The translations under genes were made by a program, and so were the position numbers. Positions 8,808 to 18,064 of a stretch of 64,000 nt of DNA are shown one piece after another. The stretch is from Microlunatus parietis (lineage in GTDB: Bacteria; Actinomycetota; Actinomycetes; Propionibacteriales; Propionibacteriaceae), in the NCBI RefSeq assembly GCF_013407955.1, contig NZ_JACCBU010000001.1, forward strand, positions 1,674,001 to 1,738,000. The letters are read 5' to 3'. The stretch's first letter is position 1. Every line of letters begins with the position of its first letter. The notes beneath the pieces were generated by a model. That model was not told where the DNA came from. It was given only the letters and a program-made list of their open reading frames with translations, and made no database searches.

Positions 8808-11321
8808 TCAGCCGAATCGGCGCCTGGCCGCCACCGCTCGCCGGAGCCGATCGGTGCCGTCGATCAGGGCTCGCCGGAGCGGGTCGGCGAGGCCGTTTCC
8901 GGCCAGCGTCTGCTCGGCCAGAGCCAGGGTCTCCTCGCTGACGGCCAGGTACGGATACGCCAGTTCGGCGGTCCGGCCGAGGGCCCAGCCGGTACGGAAA
9001 CCGGCCGTCGCCCCGACCTCGGCGAAGTAGCGCCGCACGTAGTCGGCGGCCAGTTCGTCCTGGTCGGGCCGGAAGAATCCCTCCGCCGTGGCGTACACCT
9101 GGTAGGCCGAGGCGGTGGACGGGCGCATCAGCAGTTCCCAGGCCGACGCCTTGGCCGCGGCGTCCGGCAGGGCCGCCCTGGCCCGGGCCGCGTGCTGTTC
9201 GGCGAGCGCCGACCGGTCCGAGGCCAGCCGCTGCTCGATCAGCGCCGCGTCGCCGGTCAGCTCGCTCAGCCGGGACACCAGGGCCCAGTTCAGGTCCGGA
9301 TCGAGCTCCAGCCCGGCCGGCAGCGTGGAGCCGGCGAGCCAGCCGCGCAGCAGCTCCGGGTCGGCCGCGGTCGGGATCGCCGCCCGGAACGCCAGCAATT
9401 GCCGGTCCGACCCGGCCGCGGCGCCAGCCATCGCGGCCAGCGTCACCCGGTGCAGCTCGGCCGTCCGGCCGGCCCGCTCCGCCCGCGGGCAGTACGGACC
9501 GGTCAGCTCGGTCCGGGCGAACCGGGCCATCGCCTCCCAGACGACGTCCTCGGTCTCCGCGGGCAGCGCCGCCAGGATCAGCCGCAGCGCCTCGGCCGGA
9601 TCGAGCGCCGCGTCCCGGACCGCGTCCCGGGCGGCGTTGACCACGACCAGCCGGATCGCCGGGTCGGAGATCCGGCCGATCACCGCGGTCAAGCGAGGCC
9701 AGTCGCCGGCGTCGAACGCGATCTTGGCCCAGGTCTCGTCGGCCGCGTCGGGGACGATGAGGCCGTTCGACGGGCTCGGGCCCTTCGACGGGCTCAGGGA
9801 GCGATCCCAGTACGGCTCGCCGGCGAGCTGGATCCGGGTCCGATCGGCCACCGCCCCGGACTCGTCCAGCCGGGCCACCTCGATGGCGTGGGTCCGGTCG
9901 GCCGGATGGTCGACCGGCGCAATCCGACGGACCACGCCGTCGGCGACCGCGATGGTGTCCAGGCCGGAGGTGCGCAGCCAGTTCGCCGCCCAATCGTCCA
10001 GTTCGACGGCGCCGGCCCGGGTCCAGGCCGCGATCAGGTCGGCGAACTCGGCGTTCCCGTACGCGTGCCGGGCGAAGTAGTCCTTCAGGCCGCCCAGGAA
10101 GACGTCGTCGCCGAGGTAGGCGACCAGCTGCCGGAGCACCGCCGCGCCCTTGGCGTAGGAGATGCCGTCGAAGTCCTGCAGCGCCGACTGGGCGTCGGCC
10201 GAGCCGTTGCCGGCGACCGGGTGCGTCGACGGCGCCTGGTCCGCGATCCGGCCCCAGTCCTTCCGGATCCCGAACTCCATCCAGAGCGGGTAGCGGGTCG
10301 CCTCGGTGCAGCAGCGGTGCGCGACGTACTCGGCGAACGACTCGTTCAGCCACAGGTCGTCCCACCAGGTCATCGTGACCAGGTCACCGAACCACTGGTG
10401 CGCCATCTCGTGCGCGATCAGCCCGGCCCGGCCGGCCCGCTGGGCGGTGGTCGCGCGGGACCGGTAGATCAGCTGGTCGCGGATCGTGATGCAGCCCGGG
10501 TTCTCCATCGCGCCGGCGTTGAAGTCGGGCACGAACGCCTGGTGATACTCGCCGAACGGGTAGCGGACGCCGAACGTGCGGTGGTAGTAGTCGAACGCCT
10601 GGCTGGTCACCTCGATCAGGTCCTCGGCCTCTGCTTGCAGCTGCTCGCCCAGCGAGGCGCGGACGTGGAAGCCGAGCTCGATCCCGTCGTGCCGATGCCG
10701 TACGGAGGCGTACGGGCCGGCGACCAGGGTGACGAAGTAGGTGGACAGCGGACGCTCCTGGACGATCCGCCAGCGGCCGGGCTGCTCGGTCACCGCGGGA
10801 CCGTTGCCGATCACGGTCCAGTCCTGCGGTGCGGTCACCTCGAGTTCGTACGGGGACTTCAGGTCGGGCTGGTCGAAGCAGGCGAACCAGCGCGGCGCGG
10901 CGTCCAGGAACGACATCGCGTAGAGATAGGTACGTCCGTCGGCCGGGTCGACGTGCCGGTGCAGGCCCTCGCCGTCGCTGGAGTACGCCATCTCGCCGGT
11001 GATCACCACCGTGTTGGCCTCGGCCAGGCCGGTCAGTTCGATCCGGCCGCTCCGCCAGCTCGCGTCCGGCAACTCAGCCCCGTTCAGAGTGGCCGAGATC
11101 AGCCGACGGCCCTTGAAATCAAGGAAGGTCCGGCCGCCCGGGGTGGCCCGGAAGTCGATCGTCGCGGTGGACGCGAAGACCTCACCGGCCGGCCCGTCGA
11201 GGGTGGCCGAGGTGAGATCGAGGTCGACCCGCATCGACGTCACGGTGATCATGGACGCCCGCTGCTCGGCCTCGGACCGGAGCAGGCTGACGGGTTCGGT
11301 TTCGCTGGAATCGGCGCGCAC
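8808..11321 (-). CDS. pepN: Aminopeptidase N (M1 family zinc metallopeptidase)
   Basis: Cytoplasmic exopeptidase that removes N-terminal residues from peptides. Numbered from the ATG at 11324, the GAMEN exopeptidase motif is at 271-275, the zinc motif HEMAHQW at 305-311 and the third zinc ligand Glu328 in NESFAEY. The ERAP-like C-terminal domain makes up the rest; about 837 residues is usual for actinobacterial PepN. The GTG at 11321 is preferred because TAGATT lies 6 bases upstream (leaderless); the ATG at 11324 directly before it is the other choice. Residues 509-521 (SLSPSKGPSPSNG) are encoded by a REP-like repeat and look like an insertion in a surface linker. Confidence 0.95.
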   Translation of the reverse strand: MRADSSETEPVSLLRSEAEQRASMITVTSMRVDLDLTSATLDGPAGEVFASTATIDFRATPGGRTFLDFKGRRLISATLNGAELPDASWRSGRIELTGLAEANTVVITGEMAYSSDGEGLHRHVDPADGRTYLYAMSFLDAAPRWFACFDQPDLKSPYELEVTAPQDWTVIGNGPAVTEQPGRWRIVQERPLSTYFVTLVAGPYASVRHRHDGIELGFHVRASLGEQLQAEAEDLIEVTSQAFDYYHRTFGVRYPFGEYHQAFVPDFNAGAMENPGCITIRDQLIYRSRATTAQRAGRAGLIAHEMAHQWFGDLVTMTWWDDLWLNESFAEYVAHRCCTEATRYPLWMEFGIRKDWGRIADQAPSTHPVAGNGSADAQSALQDFDGISYAKGAAVLRQLVAYLGDDVFLGGLKDYFARHAYGNAEFADLIAAWTRAGAVELDDWAANWLRTSGLDTIAVADGVVRRIAPVDHPADRTHAIEVARLDESGAVADRTRIQLAGEPYWDRSLSPSKGPSPSNGLIVPDAADETWAKIAFDAGDWPRLTAVIGRISDPAIRLVVVNAARDAVRDAALDPAEALRLILAALPAETEDVVWEAMARFARTELTGPYCPRAERAGRTAELHRVTLAAMAGAAAGSDRQLLAFRAAIPTAADPELLRGWLAGSTLPAGLELDPDLNWALVSRLSELTGDAALIEQRLASDRSALAEQHAARARAALPDAAAKASAWELLMRPSTASAYQVYATAEGFFRPDQDELAADYVRRYFAEVGATAGFRTGWALGRTAELAYPYLAVSEETLALAEQTLAGNGLADPLRRALIDGTDRLRRAVAARRRFG
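9763..9802. repeat. Tandem REP-like units inside the pepN coding region
   Basis: Two direct copies of the TTCGACGGGCTC(A/G)GGG unit lie at 9763-9780 and 9781-9802 in the same reading frame as pepN. Translated on the minus strand they give SLSPSKG and PSPSNG. The same unit occurs outside genes at 6902-6941 and 55550-55608. Both units keep pepN in frame. Confidence 0.75.
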
Positions 11322-11402
11322 CATCGAAATCTACCGTGGGCGAAACCTACCCGTGGGACGAATCGTTTCCTCGCCCGAAGCGGGTTCAGTAGTGTTCGGC
11401 CC

Positions 11403-12488
11403 ATGGCGGAAACCCGGCGCATGTCGCCCATGGCGCTGTCGATGCGCAAGCGCAGCCTGTTGGTCTGGGGCATCGTGCTCATCGTCGTCTGGGCGGCGAT
11501 CACCATCCCGGTCACCCTCGTCTACAGCAACGACCTGCTGGAACGGGTCGCCATGGTGATCGCGCTGCAGATCTTCATCGGCCTGCTCGCCCTGCTCGGC
11601 GTGATCTTCCTGATCGTCGGCATCTCCGGCGAGATCAGGTCGAAGAGCTTCAACCGGCGGGACTGGGCGCTGGCCGACGCGCTGCACGAGTCGCTCGGCG
11701 AGTTGTGGCACGAGCCGTCGGACCTGGCGTACCGGATCGCCGAGGGCGACGCCACCATCAGCAACGCCCGGCTGGTCGAGATCGAGCGGCACTTCGACTC
11801 CCAGACCGAGGGCGCGATCAACGGCACGATGAGCCACCAGCTGCGGATGTTCGGCACCTCCTTCTCGACCTCGTACGGCAGCGCCAGGGCGACCGGCCCG
11901 CGCACCGCGTCGATGAGCTCGTCGTCGGCCGGTGTCTTCTCCGGCTCGATCCGTGGCCTCAGCCAGGTCAACCTCAACGTCAGCACGACCACCCGGAACA
12001 ACCTGATGGGCGACGCCCTGTTCGCGGTCTTCGAGGCGGCCGGCCCGGCCGGCCAGCGCGACACGTACCGGGTGATCAGCATGTCCCAGCCCGGCGTGGT
12101 CGGCTGGCTCCGGGAACTGATCGCGTTCGCCGCGAACCAGGTCGGCGGCCCGCGGACCCACGCCGGCGGCACCGTGCTGAGCTGGTCGGACAACCTGACC
12201 AACCGCTTCGCCCCGGGCGACATCTCCTACGTGACCGACCGGCTGAAGGCGCTGCAGAGCCGCCCGGCCGAGGAACGCGAGACCGTCACCGTCTTCGGCA
12301 GCGCGTCCGGCCGCAACGCCGTGATCGCCACCGCGCTCTCGATCGGCGGCACCCAGCAGCTGAGCATGATGCCCGCCCGCTTCCCCGAGCTCTTCGGCCG
12401 GGCCCTGGCCATCGGCGTCGCCAACGGAGAGCAGCGCCTGGCCGGCCGCCCGGCCGTCCAGCAGAGCATCACCGACGGCGCCGCCTGA
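11403..12488 (+). CDS. Conserved-looking membrane protein of unknown function
   Basis: I do not recognise this 361-residue protein. Two membrane spans lie near the N-terminus (about 18-40 and 50-78), followed by about 280 soluble residues. The soluble part has a Ser-rich stretch (TASMSSSSAGVFSGSIRG) and a later region that reads like a folded domain (DTYRVISMSQPGVVGWLRELI; TVTVFGSASGRNAVIATALS). No enzyme motif is visible. ATG at 11403 is chosen because TAGTGT (11390-11395) precedes it by 7 bases; Met residues 7, 10 and 14 are other candidates. It is divergent from pepN and followed by the Eis-like gene 42 bp downstream. Confidence 0.7.
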   Translation: MAETRRMSPMALSMRKRSLLVWGIVLIVVWAAITIPVTLVYSNDLLERVAMVIALQIFIGLLALLGVIFLIVGISGEIRSKSFNRRDWALADALHESLGELWHEPSDLAYRIAEGDATISNARLVEIERHFDSQTEGAINGTMSHQLRMFGTSFSTSYGSARATGPRTASMSSSSAGVFSGSIRGLSQVNLNVSTTTRNNLMGDALFAVFEAAGPAGQRDTYRVISMSQPGVVGWLRELIAFAANQVGGPRTHAGGTVLSWSDNLTNRFAPGDISYVTDRLKALQSRPAEERETVTVFGSASGRNAVIATALSIGGTQQLSMMPARFPELFGRALAIGVANGEQRLAGRPAVQQSITDGAA

Positions 12489-12530
12489 CCCGACGCCGTC
12501 GCCACGCGGCGGATCGGTTAGCTTCTGCAC

Positions 12531-13739
12531 GTGCCCGTCACCGTGCGACCCCTGACCTCCGCGGACGCCGAGGCGTCCCGCCGGCTCGGCTGGGAGGCGT
12601 TCGGCGCGCCCAGCACGCCGCCGGCCGAGCCGGCCTCGATCGCCGGCGACGGCAAGGCCTGGTACGGCGCGTTCGTCACCGATGCCGAAGGGAACGAGCG
12701 GCTCGGGGCGCGGATGTTGGACCGCTTCTTCGAGTCCTGGTTCGGCGGCCGGCGGGTGGCCACGGCCGGGATCGCCGGAGTGACGACGGCGGCCGAGGAC
12801 CGCGGGCAGGGGCTGCTCTCGCCGCTGTTCGCCGAGCTGCTGGCCGGCGCCCGGAAGCGCGGCGCGGTGATCTCGACGCTGTTCCCGACGGCGCCGAAGA
12901 TCTATCGCCGGTTCGGCTACGAGGTGGTCGGCGATCTGGTCGACGTCGAGGTGCCGGCGGCCGCACTGGCCGGCGTCGAGGCGCCGGCGAGCGGCACGGT
13001 CCGCCGGGCGACCGCCGCCGACCTGCCGGCGATCTTCGAGTGCTACACGGCCTGGGCTTCCGCGCAGCAGGGCCCGCTGACCCGCGACGGTGCCGCGTTC
13101 GCCGGCCAGGTGGACCAACTGCTGAGCGAGTTCACCGGCGTCACGGTCGCCGAAGACGATCATGGAAGGATCGTCGGGTACGCGCTCTGGGACCGCGGCC
13201 AGGGGTACGGACCGGGCTCCATGATCACCGTCGACGAGCTGATCGCGATCACCCCGGACGCCTACCGCGGCCTGCTCCGCACTCTCGGCTCGTTCTCCTC
13301 GGTGACGCCGATGATCAAGCTCAGCAGCTCCGGCTTCGACGCGGTGCGGGCGATCCTGCCGGCGCTGGACTGGCAGGTGGTCAAGCGCAGCCCGTACATG
13401 ATCAATGTGATCGACGTCGCCGGCGCCCTGTCCCGCCGCGGCTACCACTTCGGCTACGAGGCCGTGCTCGACTTCGCGGTCGATGATCATTTCGTGGCCA
13501 GCAACAACGGCGCCTACCGGCTCCGGATCGCCGGCGGCCGCGGCCGCTGCGAACGGACCCGGCCCGATCCCGACGAGCGCGTGTTCACCGCCCGCGGGCT
13601 GGCGGCTCTGTTCACCGGAGCGCTGCCGCTGGCGGAGCTCCGGGCCACCGGACTGGTCCGCGGCGGCGACCCGGCGGCGGACTCGGCCTGGGACGGCGCG
13701 TTCAGCGGCCCGGCGCTGCAGATCCGCGACTACTTCTGA
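12531..13739 (+). CDS. Eis-like GNAT acetyltransferase (enhanced intracellular survival family)
   Basis: A 402-residue acetyltransferase with the three-part Eis architecture: an N-terminal GNAT domain (VTTAAEDRGQGLLSPLFAELLAGARKRG is the acetyl-CoA loop, about 83-110), a central GNAT-like half and a sterol-carrier-type C-terminal domain. The protein ends in Tyr-Phe with a free C-terminal carboxylate, as expected for Eis, where that carboxylate acts in catalysis. Eis proteins acetylate aminoglycosides and Lys side chains; which applies here is not visible. GTG at 12531 lies 6 bases after TAGCTT (12519-12524), so the gene is probably leaderless. Confidence 0.88.
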   Translation: MPVTVRPLTSADAEASRRLGWEAFGAPSTPPAEPASIAGDGKAWYGAFVTDAEGNERLGARMLDRFFESWFGGRRVATAGIAGVTTAAEDRGQGLLSPLFAELLAGARKRGAVISTLFPTAPKIYRRFGYEVVGDLVDVEVPAAALAGVEAPASGTVRRATAADLPAIFECYTAWASAQQGPLTRDGAAFAGQVDQLLSEFTGVTVAEDDHGRIVGYALWDRGQGYGPGSMITVDELIAITPDAYRGLLRTLGSFSSVTPMIKLSSSGFDAVRAILPALDWQVVKRSPYMINVIDVAGALSRRGYHFGYEAVLDFAVDDHFVASNNGAYRLRIAGGRGRCERTRPDPDERVFTARGLAALFTGALPLAELRATGLVRGGDPAADSAWDGAFSGPALQIRDYF

Positions 13740-13778
13740 TCCTCGGGCACTGTCAGAACCCGCCCGTAGGTTCGCCCC

Positions 13779-14735
13779 ATGTCGACCCAGCCGAGCCCGC
13801 ACGATGCGGTGTTCCGTCGCATCCTCGGCGACCCGGAGCATGCGGCATCGCAGTTGCGCGCCGTACTGCCGGCCGACCTCACCGCCCGGCTGGACCTGCG
13901 ACAGCTGACCCGAGTCTCGGAGAACTTCGTCGACACCAACCTGCGCTGGCGCCACTCCGACCTGCTCTTCTCCGCCCCGCTCGACGGCACCGACGCCTTC
14001 ATCTACGTGCTGGTCGAGCACCAGAGCCGGACCGATCCTCTGATGCCGTTCCGGATGCTGCGCTACATCGTCCGCATCTGGGATCGCTACCTGCACGAGC
14101 ATCCCGACGCGACGCGGCTACCAGCCGTGCTGCCACTCGTCGTCCACCACAATCGCCGGCCCTGGACCGGCCCGACCGACCTCGCGGAGTTGCTCGACCT
14201 CGACCCGCCCACCAGTGCGGCGGCGGGCGACTATCTCCCCCGTTTCCGGTTCCTGCTCGACGACCTGACCCGGCTCGATCAGCAGGACCTCCGTGCCCGA
14301 CCACTGACCCCGTCGGCCCGGATCACCCTCCTGCTGCTCAAGATCGCCGCCGGCAACACGGAGCTCGCCACGGATCTGCAGCCATGGGCCGACGACCTGC
14401 GTGCCATCCTTGAAGCGGGCGAGGGGATCGAAGACTTCATCGCGCTGCTGACGTACATTGAGACTGTGGGCGAAACGCCCGCCGAGGAATTGCACCAGCT
14501 CTTCACCGAGCTCGGATCCGCCGCAGAGGAGGCCTACGTGACCACGGCAGAGATGCTCCGCGCCGAAGGGGCGACCAAGGGCCGGGCCGACACGTTGCTC
14601 GAGTTGCTCGAACTGAAGTTCGGCCCGCTGCCGCCGGAGACGGTGCAGTCCGTGAACACCGCGTCCACCAGCCAGCTCCGGGCCTGGACGGCCCGGGTCC
14701 TCACGGCCACCAGCCTCGACGAGATCTGGCGCTGA
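13779..14735 (+). CDS. Rpn family recombination-promoting nuclease / YhgA-like PD-(D/E)XK protein
   Basis: A 318-residue protein of the Rpn (transposase_31, YhgA-like) family. The N-terminal part shows the family pattern HDAVFRRILGDP, then HSDLLFSAPLDGTDAFIYVLVEHQS, which holds the Asp and Glu-x-Gln of the PD-(D/E)XK nuclease core, then PFRMLRYIVRIWDRYL. The C-terminal half is helical, as usual for the family. E. coli Rpn proteins cut DNA and promote RecA-independent recombination; some relatives behave as phage-defence or toxin-like factors. ATG at 13779 follows TAGGTT (13767-13772) by 6 bases. No transposon ends or partner gene are visible beside it. Confidence 0.85.
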   Translation: MSTQPSPHDAVFRRILGDPEHAASQLRAVLPADLTARLDLRQLTRVSENFVDTNLRWRHSDLLFSAPLDGTDAFIYVLVEHQSRTDPLMPFRMLRYIVRIWDRYLHEHPDATRLPAVLPLVVHHNRRPWTGPTDLAELLDLDPPTSAAAGDYLPRFRFLLDDLTRLDQQDLRARPLTPSARITLLLLKIAAGNTELATDLQPWADDLRAILEAGEGIEDFIALLTYIETVGETPAEELHQLFTELGSAAEEAYVTTAEMLRAEGATKGRADTLLELLELKFGPLPPETVQSVNTASTSQLRAWTARVLTATSLDEIWR

Positions 14736-14750
14736 CCCGCCTGCCGAGGC

Positions 14751-15584
14751 TCACCGATCACAGCCGGTACGGGAGCCCGGCACGGCGTTGATCAACAACT
14801 TCCGCGGCTCGCCGTCGACCGTCCACTGGCCGAACCGGTTCCGCAGCGAGGCCTGGTAGACCCGGTCCGCCTCGGCGCCGCGCAGTTCGCCGCAGGCGGT
14901 GCCGCGGAACGACTTGGTCCCCTCGATCAGGAACCGGTCCGGGTCGGGTCCCGGCCACGGCTCGGCGGTGCCCCGATCATGGGTGTCCCCTCGCTGCTCG
15001 TACACGAAGATCAACTCCGGCCGGTACGGCTGCCAGGACGCGTCACCGGCCAGCGCCTCGGCGTTGTCGATCAAGGAACGCAGCAAGTCCCGGCGGCTGC
15101 GTTCCCAAGGGGACAGGCCGTCCTCCATCTCCGGCCCGAACGCGTACGCGCGGTGCCGCACCGGCTCGCCCGTCCCGTGCAGCAGGAAGTTCAGCGAGCC
15201 GAGGTCGGTGACCTGCGGCGACCCGAAGTCGAGTTCGCGGTCCAGGCCGGCGGCCCGGGCCCGCTCGGCGAGGCCGGCCACGAGTTCCGGATCGATCATG
15301 GTCTGCCGATAGCTCTTATGCCAGCCGTCCTTGACGTTCTGCGGCTCGGCCATGATCATCCGGCCGTCGCCGTACGCCAGCAGCCAGGGTGCCGCGGTCG
15401 CGTAGAGCTCGGGCGGTGCCAGCCCGCCCACGCCGTAAGTGACCTCCAGGACGAGCTGGTCCTGCGGCAGCGGGTCGGCGCGGGCCGGGTCGTCGGGGAG
15501 TTCGGTCGGGCCGAACACCGAGCACGCCCCGAGCAGCAGCGCGGCCAGCACGGCGGCCGCCGCCTTGATCATTCCCCTGGTCAT
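14751..15584 (-). CDS. Putative lipoprotein of unknown function
   Basis: A 277-residue protein with a clear lipoprotein signal: MTRGMIKAAAAVLAALLLGAC ends at Cys21 (LLGAC lipobox), so it is probably anchored on the outer face of the membrane. The mature part reads as a single globular domain with no catalytic motif I can name, and two further Cys (GTACGEL and SRTGCDR near the end) that could form a disulfide. TAATCT (15596-15591) stands 6 bases before the ATG at 15584, a leaderless start. It is downstream of, and convergent with, the Rpn gene. Confidence 0.75.
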   Translation of the reverse strand: MTRGMIKAAAAVLAALLLGACSVFGPTELPDDPARADPLPQDQLVLEVTYGVGGLAPPELYATAAPWLLAYGDGRMIMAEPQNVKDGWHKSYRQTMIDPELVAGLAERARAAGLDRELDFGSPQVTDLGSLNFLLHGTGEPVRHRAYAFGPEMEDGLSPWERSRRDLLRSLIDNAEALAGDASWQPYRPELIFVYEQRGDTHDRGTAEPWPGPDPDRFLIEGTKSFRGTACGELRGAEADRVYQASLRNRFGQWTVDGEPRKLLINAVPGSRTGCDR

Positions 15585-15593
15585 CGCCGGAGA

Positions 15594-16610
15594 TTACCCG
15601 CTGATCGTGCCGACGAGTTCCTCCAGGATGTCCTCCAGCGCGACCAGCCCGAGGGTCGCACCGTCGGGCCCGGCGACCCGAGCCAGGTGCACGCCGTGCC
15701 CCTGCAGGGTGCGCAGCGCCCGATGCAGCCGGGTGTCCGGCGCCACGGTGATCAGGCTGCGGAACCGGTGCTCCGGCACCTGCCGGTCCGGCTCGTCGGC
15801 GCCGAGCACGTCCTTGACGTGCAGATAGCCGACCACCTCGCCGTCGCGCAGCATCGGGTAGCGGGAGAAGCCGGTCTCGGCGCAGAGCCGTTCGATCTCG
15901 GCTGGGGTGGTCTCGGGCGAGACGGTGAGCAGGCCGTCCAACGGCAGCATCACCTGGCCCACCGTGTGCTGCTCGAACTCCAGCGCGCCCGACACGAGGC
16001 CGTACTCGTCGGCGTCGAGCAGGCCTTCCCGGCGCGACTCGTCGACCAGCCCGGTCACCTCCTCATGGGTGAAGGCCGAGCCCACCTCGTCCTTCGGCTC
16101 GACCCGGAACAGCCGGACCGCAGCATTGGCGATCGCGTTCAGGGTGACCACGAACGGCCGGAGCAGGAAGATCACCACGAGCATGAACGGGCCCAAGATC
16201 AACGCGGCCCGGTCCGGTCCGGCCAGCGCGATGTTCTTCGGCACCATCTCGGCCAGCACGACGTGGCACCAGACCACCAGTACGGTCGCCAGCACCAGGG
16301 CGATCGGGTGCACCAGGAACTCCGGAATCCCAACGGTGACGAAGATCGGCTCGATCGTGTGCGCGATCACCGGCTCGGACACGGCGCCCAGGCCGAGGGT
16401 GCACAGGGTGATGCCGAGCTGGGCACCGGCCATCGCCAGGCTGACCTGTTCCATCGCCCGGATCGCCATCCGGGCCGACCAGCGGCCGCGTTCGGCCAGC
16501 GGCTCGATCGCCGCCCGGCGGGCCGAGACGAGCGCGAACTCGGACGCGACGAACAGGGCGTTGCCCAACAGCAGGGCGATCGTGATCGCCAACCCGGCCC
16601 AGAGGCTCAT
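15594..16610 (-). CDS. Hemolysin-family membrane protein with CNNM (DUF21) and CBS domains, short form
   Basis: A 338-residue inner-membrane protein of the CNNM/CorC group, whose members are linked to magnesium or other divalent-cation transport. The DUF21 domain with about four spans covers residues 1-190 (LAEMVPKNIALAGPDRA is typical), followed by two CBS domains (about 200-338; TRLHRALRTLQGHGVHLARV). It stops after the CBS pair and lacks the C-terminal CorC/HlyC domain present in its neighbour. The start overlaps the upstream paralogue's stop by 4 bases (ATGA), so the two probably act as a heteromer. Confidence 0.88.
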   Translation of the reverse strand: MSLWAGLAITIALLLGNALFVASEFALVSARRAAIEPLAERGRWSARMAIRAMEQVSLAMAGAQLGITLCTLGLGAVSEPVIAHTIEPIFVTVGIPEFLVHPIALVLATVLVVWCHVVLAEMVPKNIALAGPDRAALILGPFMLVVIFLLRPFVVTLNAIANAAVRLFRVEPKDEVGSAFTHEEVTGLVDESRREGLLDADEYGLVSGALEFEQHTVGQVMLPLDGLLTVSPETTPAEIERLCAETGFSRYPMLRDGEVVGYLHVKDVLGADEPDRQVPEHRFRSLITVAPDTRLHRALRTLQGHGVHLARVAGPDGATLGLVALEDILEELVGTISG

Positions 16611-17977
16611 CGCCGGTCCCCCTTCCCCGGCGTCGCCTCGTCCAGAACGGTCAGCCGGAGCCGGTCGATCCGGCGCCGGACCACCTGTTCCACCCGCAAC
16701 TCGACCTCGACCGGTTCGGGGACGAACTCCTCCGATCGCTGCGCCCGTTCACCGCGCACCCGTACCGCGTCGCCGGGAGCGGCGATCCGGCCCAGCCGGC
16801 GCAGCACCAGGCCGGCGATGGTCTCGTAATCGGGATGCTCGGGCAGCACGATGCCGGTCCGCTCGGTCACCTCGTCCGGACGGAGCAGCCCGGACAGGGT
16901 CCAGCTGCCGCCGCGGGCCCGGACCGAGGTGGCCAGCCGATCGTGCTCGTCGGCGATCTCACCGACGATCTCCTCGACCAGATCCTCCAGCGTGACGATC
17001 CCGTCCGTGCCGCCGTACTCGTCGATGACCAGGGCGAACTGGTACGGAGCCGTACGCAGTTCGGCCAGCAGCGGATCCAGCTCGATCGTGTCGGGGACCC
17101 GCGCCACCGGCGTGACCAGCTCGCCGAGCCGGGCCTGTTCGCGGCGGTCCGGGGCGATCGCCAGGGCCTGCCGCAGATGGACCAGGCCGAGCACGTCGTC
17201 GGCGTCCCGGCCGTACACCGGAAAACGGGAATGGCCGGAGTCCCGGGTCGCCCGGATCAGGTCGGCCGCCGAGTCGCCGGCCTGCAGGAACCGGACCCGG
17301 ACCCGGGCGACCCGGACGTCGGCGGCGGTCCGGTCACCGAACGCGATGCTCCGGTCCACCAGATCAGCGGTCGGCCGGTCCAGCGCGCCTTCGGACGCGG
17401 ACCGGCGGATCAGGTAGCGCAACTCGTTCGGCGACCGGGCCGACCTGAGTTCCTCCTGCGGCTCGATCCTGTTGAACCGCAGGATCGCGTTGGCGGCGCC
17501 GTTGAGCCACCGGATCGGCCACCCCATCGCCTTGGTGAAGGCCCGCATCGGCAACTGGGTCAGGACGGCGACCCGCATCGGCAGCGCCAGCGCGAGGTTC
17601 TTCGGGATCAGCTCGCCGATCAGCATCGTGATCACCGTGCTGCCGAACAGGGCGATCGTCAGCGCGATCGCTGTGACGGCCGTCTGGTCCAGGACCCCAA
17701 TCGTGCCGAGCGGCGGCCGCAGCAGCGTCGCGATCGCCGGTTCGGCGAGATAGCCGATCGCGAGATTGGTCAGCGTGATGCCCAGCTGGGCACCGCTGAG
17801 CTGGGTGGACAGCGTGCTGAGCGCCCGGCCGACACCGGCCGCACCGCGCTCTCCCGCCTGAGTGGCCCGGTCGACGGTGGCCCGGTCGACCGTGACGAAG
17901 GCGAACTCGGCGGCGACGAACACACCGCAGGCCACCATCAACAGCAGGGAGACGGCCAGCAGAATCCACTCGGTCAT
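16607..17977 (-). CDS. Hemolysin-family membrane protein with CNNM (DUF21), CBS and CorC/HlyC domains
   Basis: A 456-residue full-length member of the family. DUF21 covers about 1-190 with four spans (MTEWILLAVSLLLMVACGVFVAAEFAFV at the N-terminus and GELIPKNLALALP), the CBS pair about 205-335 (FALVIDEYGGTDGIVTLEDLVEEIVGEI at the end), and the CorC_HlyC domain about 345-425 (SWTLSGLLRPDEV). The ATG at 17977 begins the first membrane span, so the longer open frame from 18091 is rejected. It is first in a two-gene operon with the short paralogue. The transported ion is not known. Confidence 0.9.
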   Translation of the reverse strand: MTEWILLAVSLLLMVACGVFVAAEFAFVTVDRATVDRATQAGERGAAGVGRALSTLSTQLSGAQLGITLTNLAIGYLAEPAIATLLRPPLGTIGVLDQTAVTAIALTIALFGSTVITMLIGELIPKNLALALPMRVAVLTQLPMRAFTKAMGWPIRWLNGAANAILRFNRIEPQEELRSARSPNELRYLIRRSASEGALDRPTADLVDRSIAFGDRTAADVRVARVRVRFLQAGDSAADLIRATRDSGHSRFPVYGRDADDVLGLVHLRQALAIAPDRREQARLGELVTPVARVPDTIELDPLLAELRTAPYQFALVIDEYGGTDGIVTLEDLVEEIVGEIADEHDRLATSVRARGGSWTLSGLLRPDEVTERTGIVLPEHPDYETIAGLVLRRLGRIAAPGDAVRVRGERAQRSEEFVPEPVEVELRVEQVVRRRIDRLRLTVLDEATPGKGDRR

Positions 17978-18064
17978 CGCGGCTGGCTCGCGGTACGCAG
18001 CTCGGTCAAGGTGCCGCGATTCTAGCCCTTGGCCTGGTATGGATTCGAGTGGCAGGCTGACCGC

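Noticed and set aside
9192..11402. Plus-strand frame that continues into the gene at 11403
   Set aside because: The part before 11403 is antisense to pepN. The real gene starts near 11403, where a -10 hexamer and membrane spans begin.
11331..14102. 923-codon minus-strand frame opposite the membrane protein, Eis-like and Rpn genes
   Set aside because: Shadow frame; the plus-strand proteins have recognisable domains and leaderless promoters.
13779..14735. Active transposon around the Rpn gene
   Set aside because: The family is sometimes named as a transposase, but no terminal inverted repeats or target duplications flank it.
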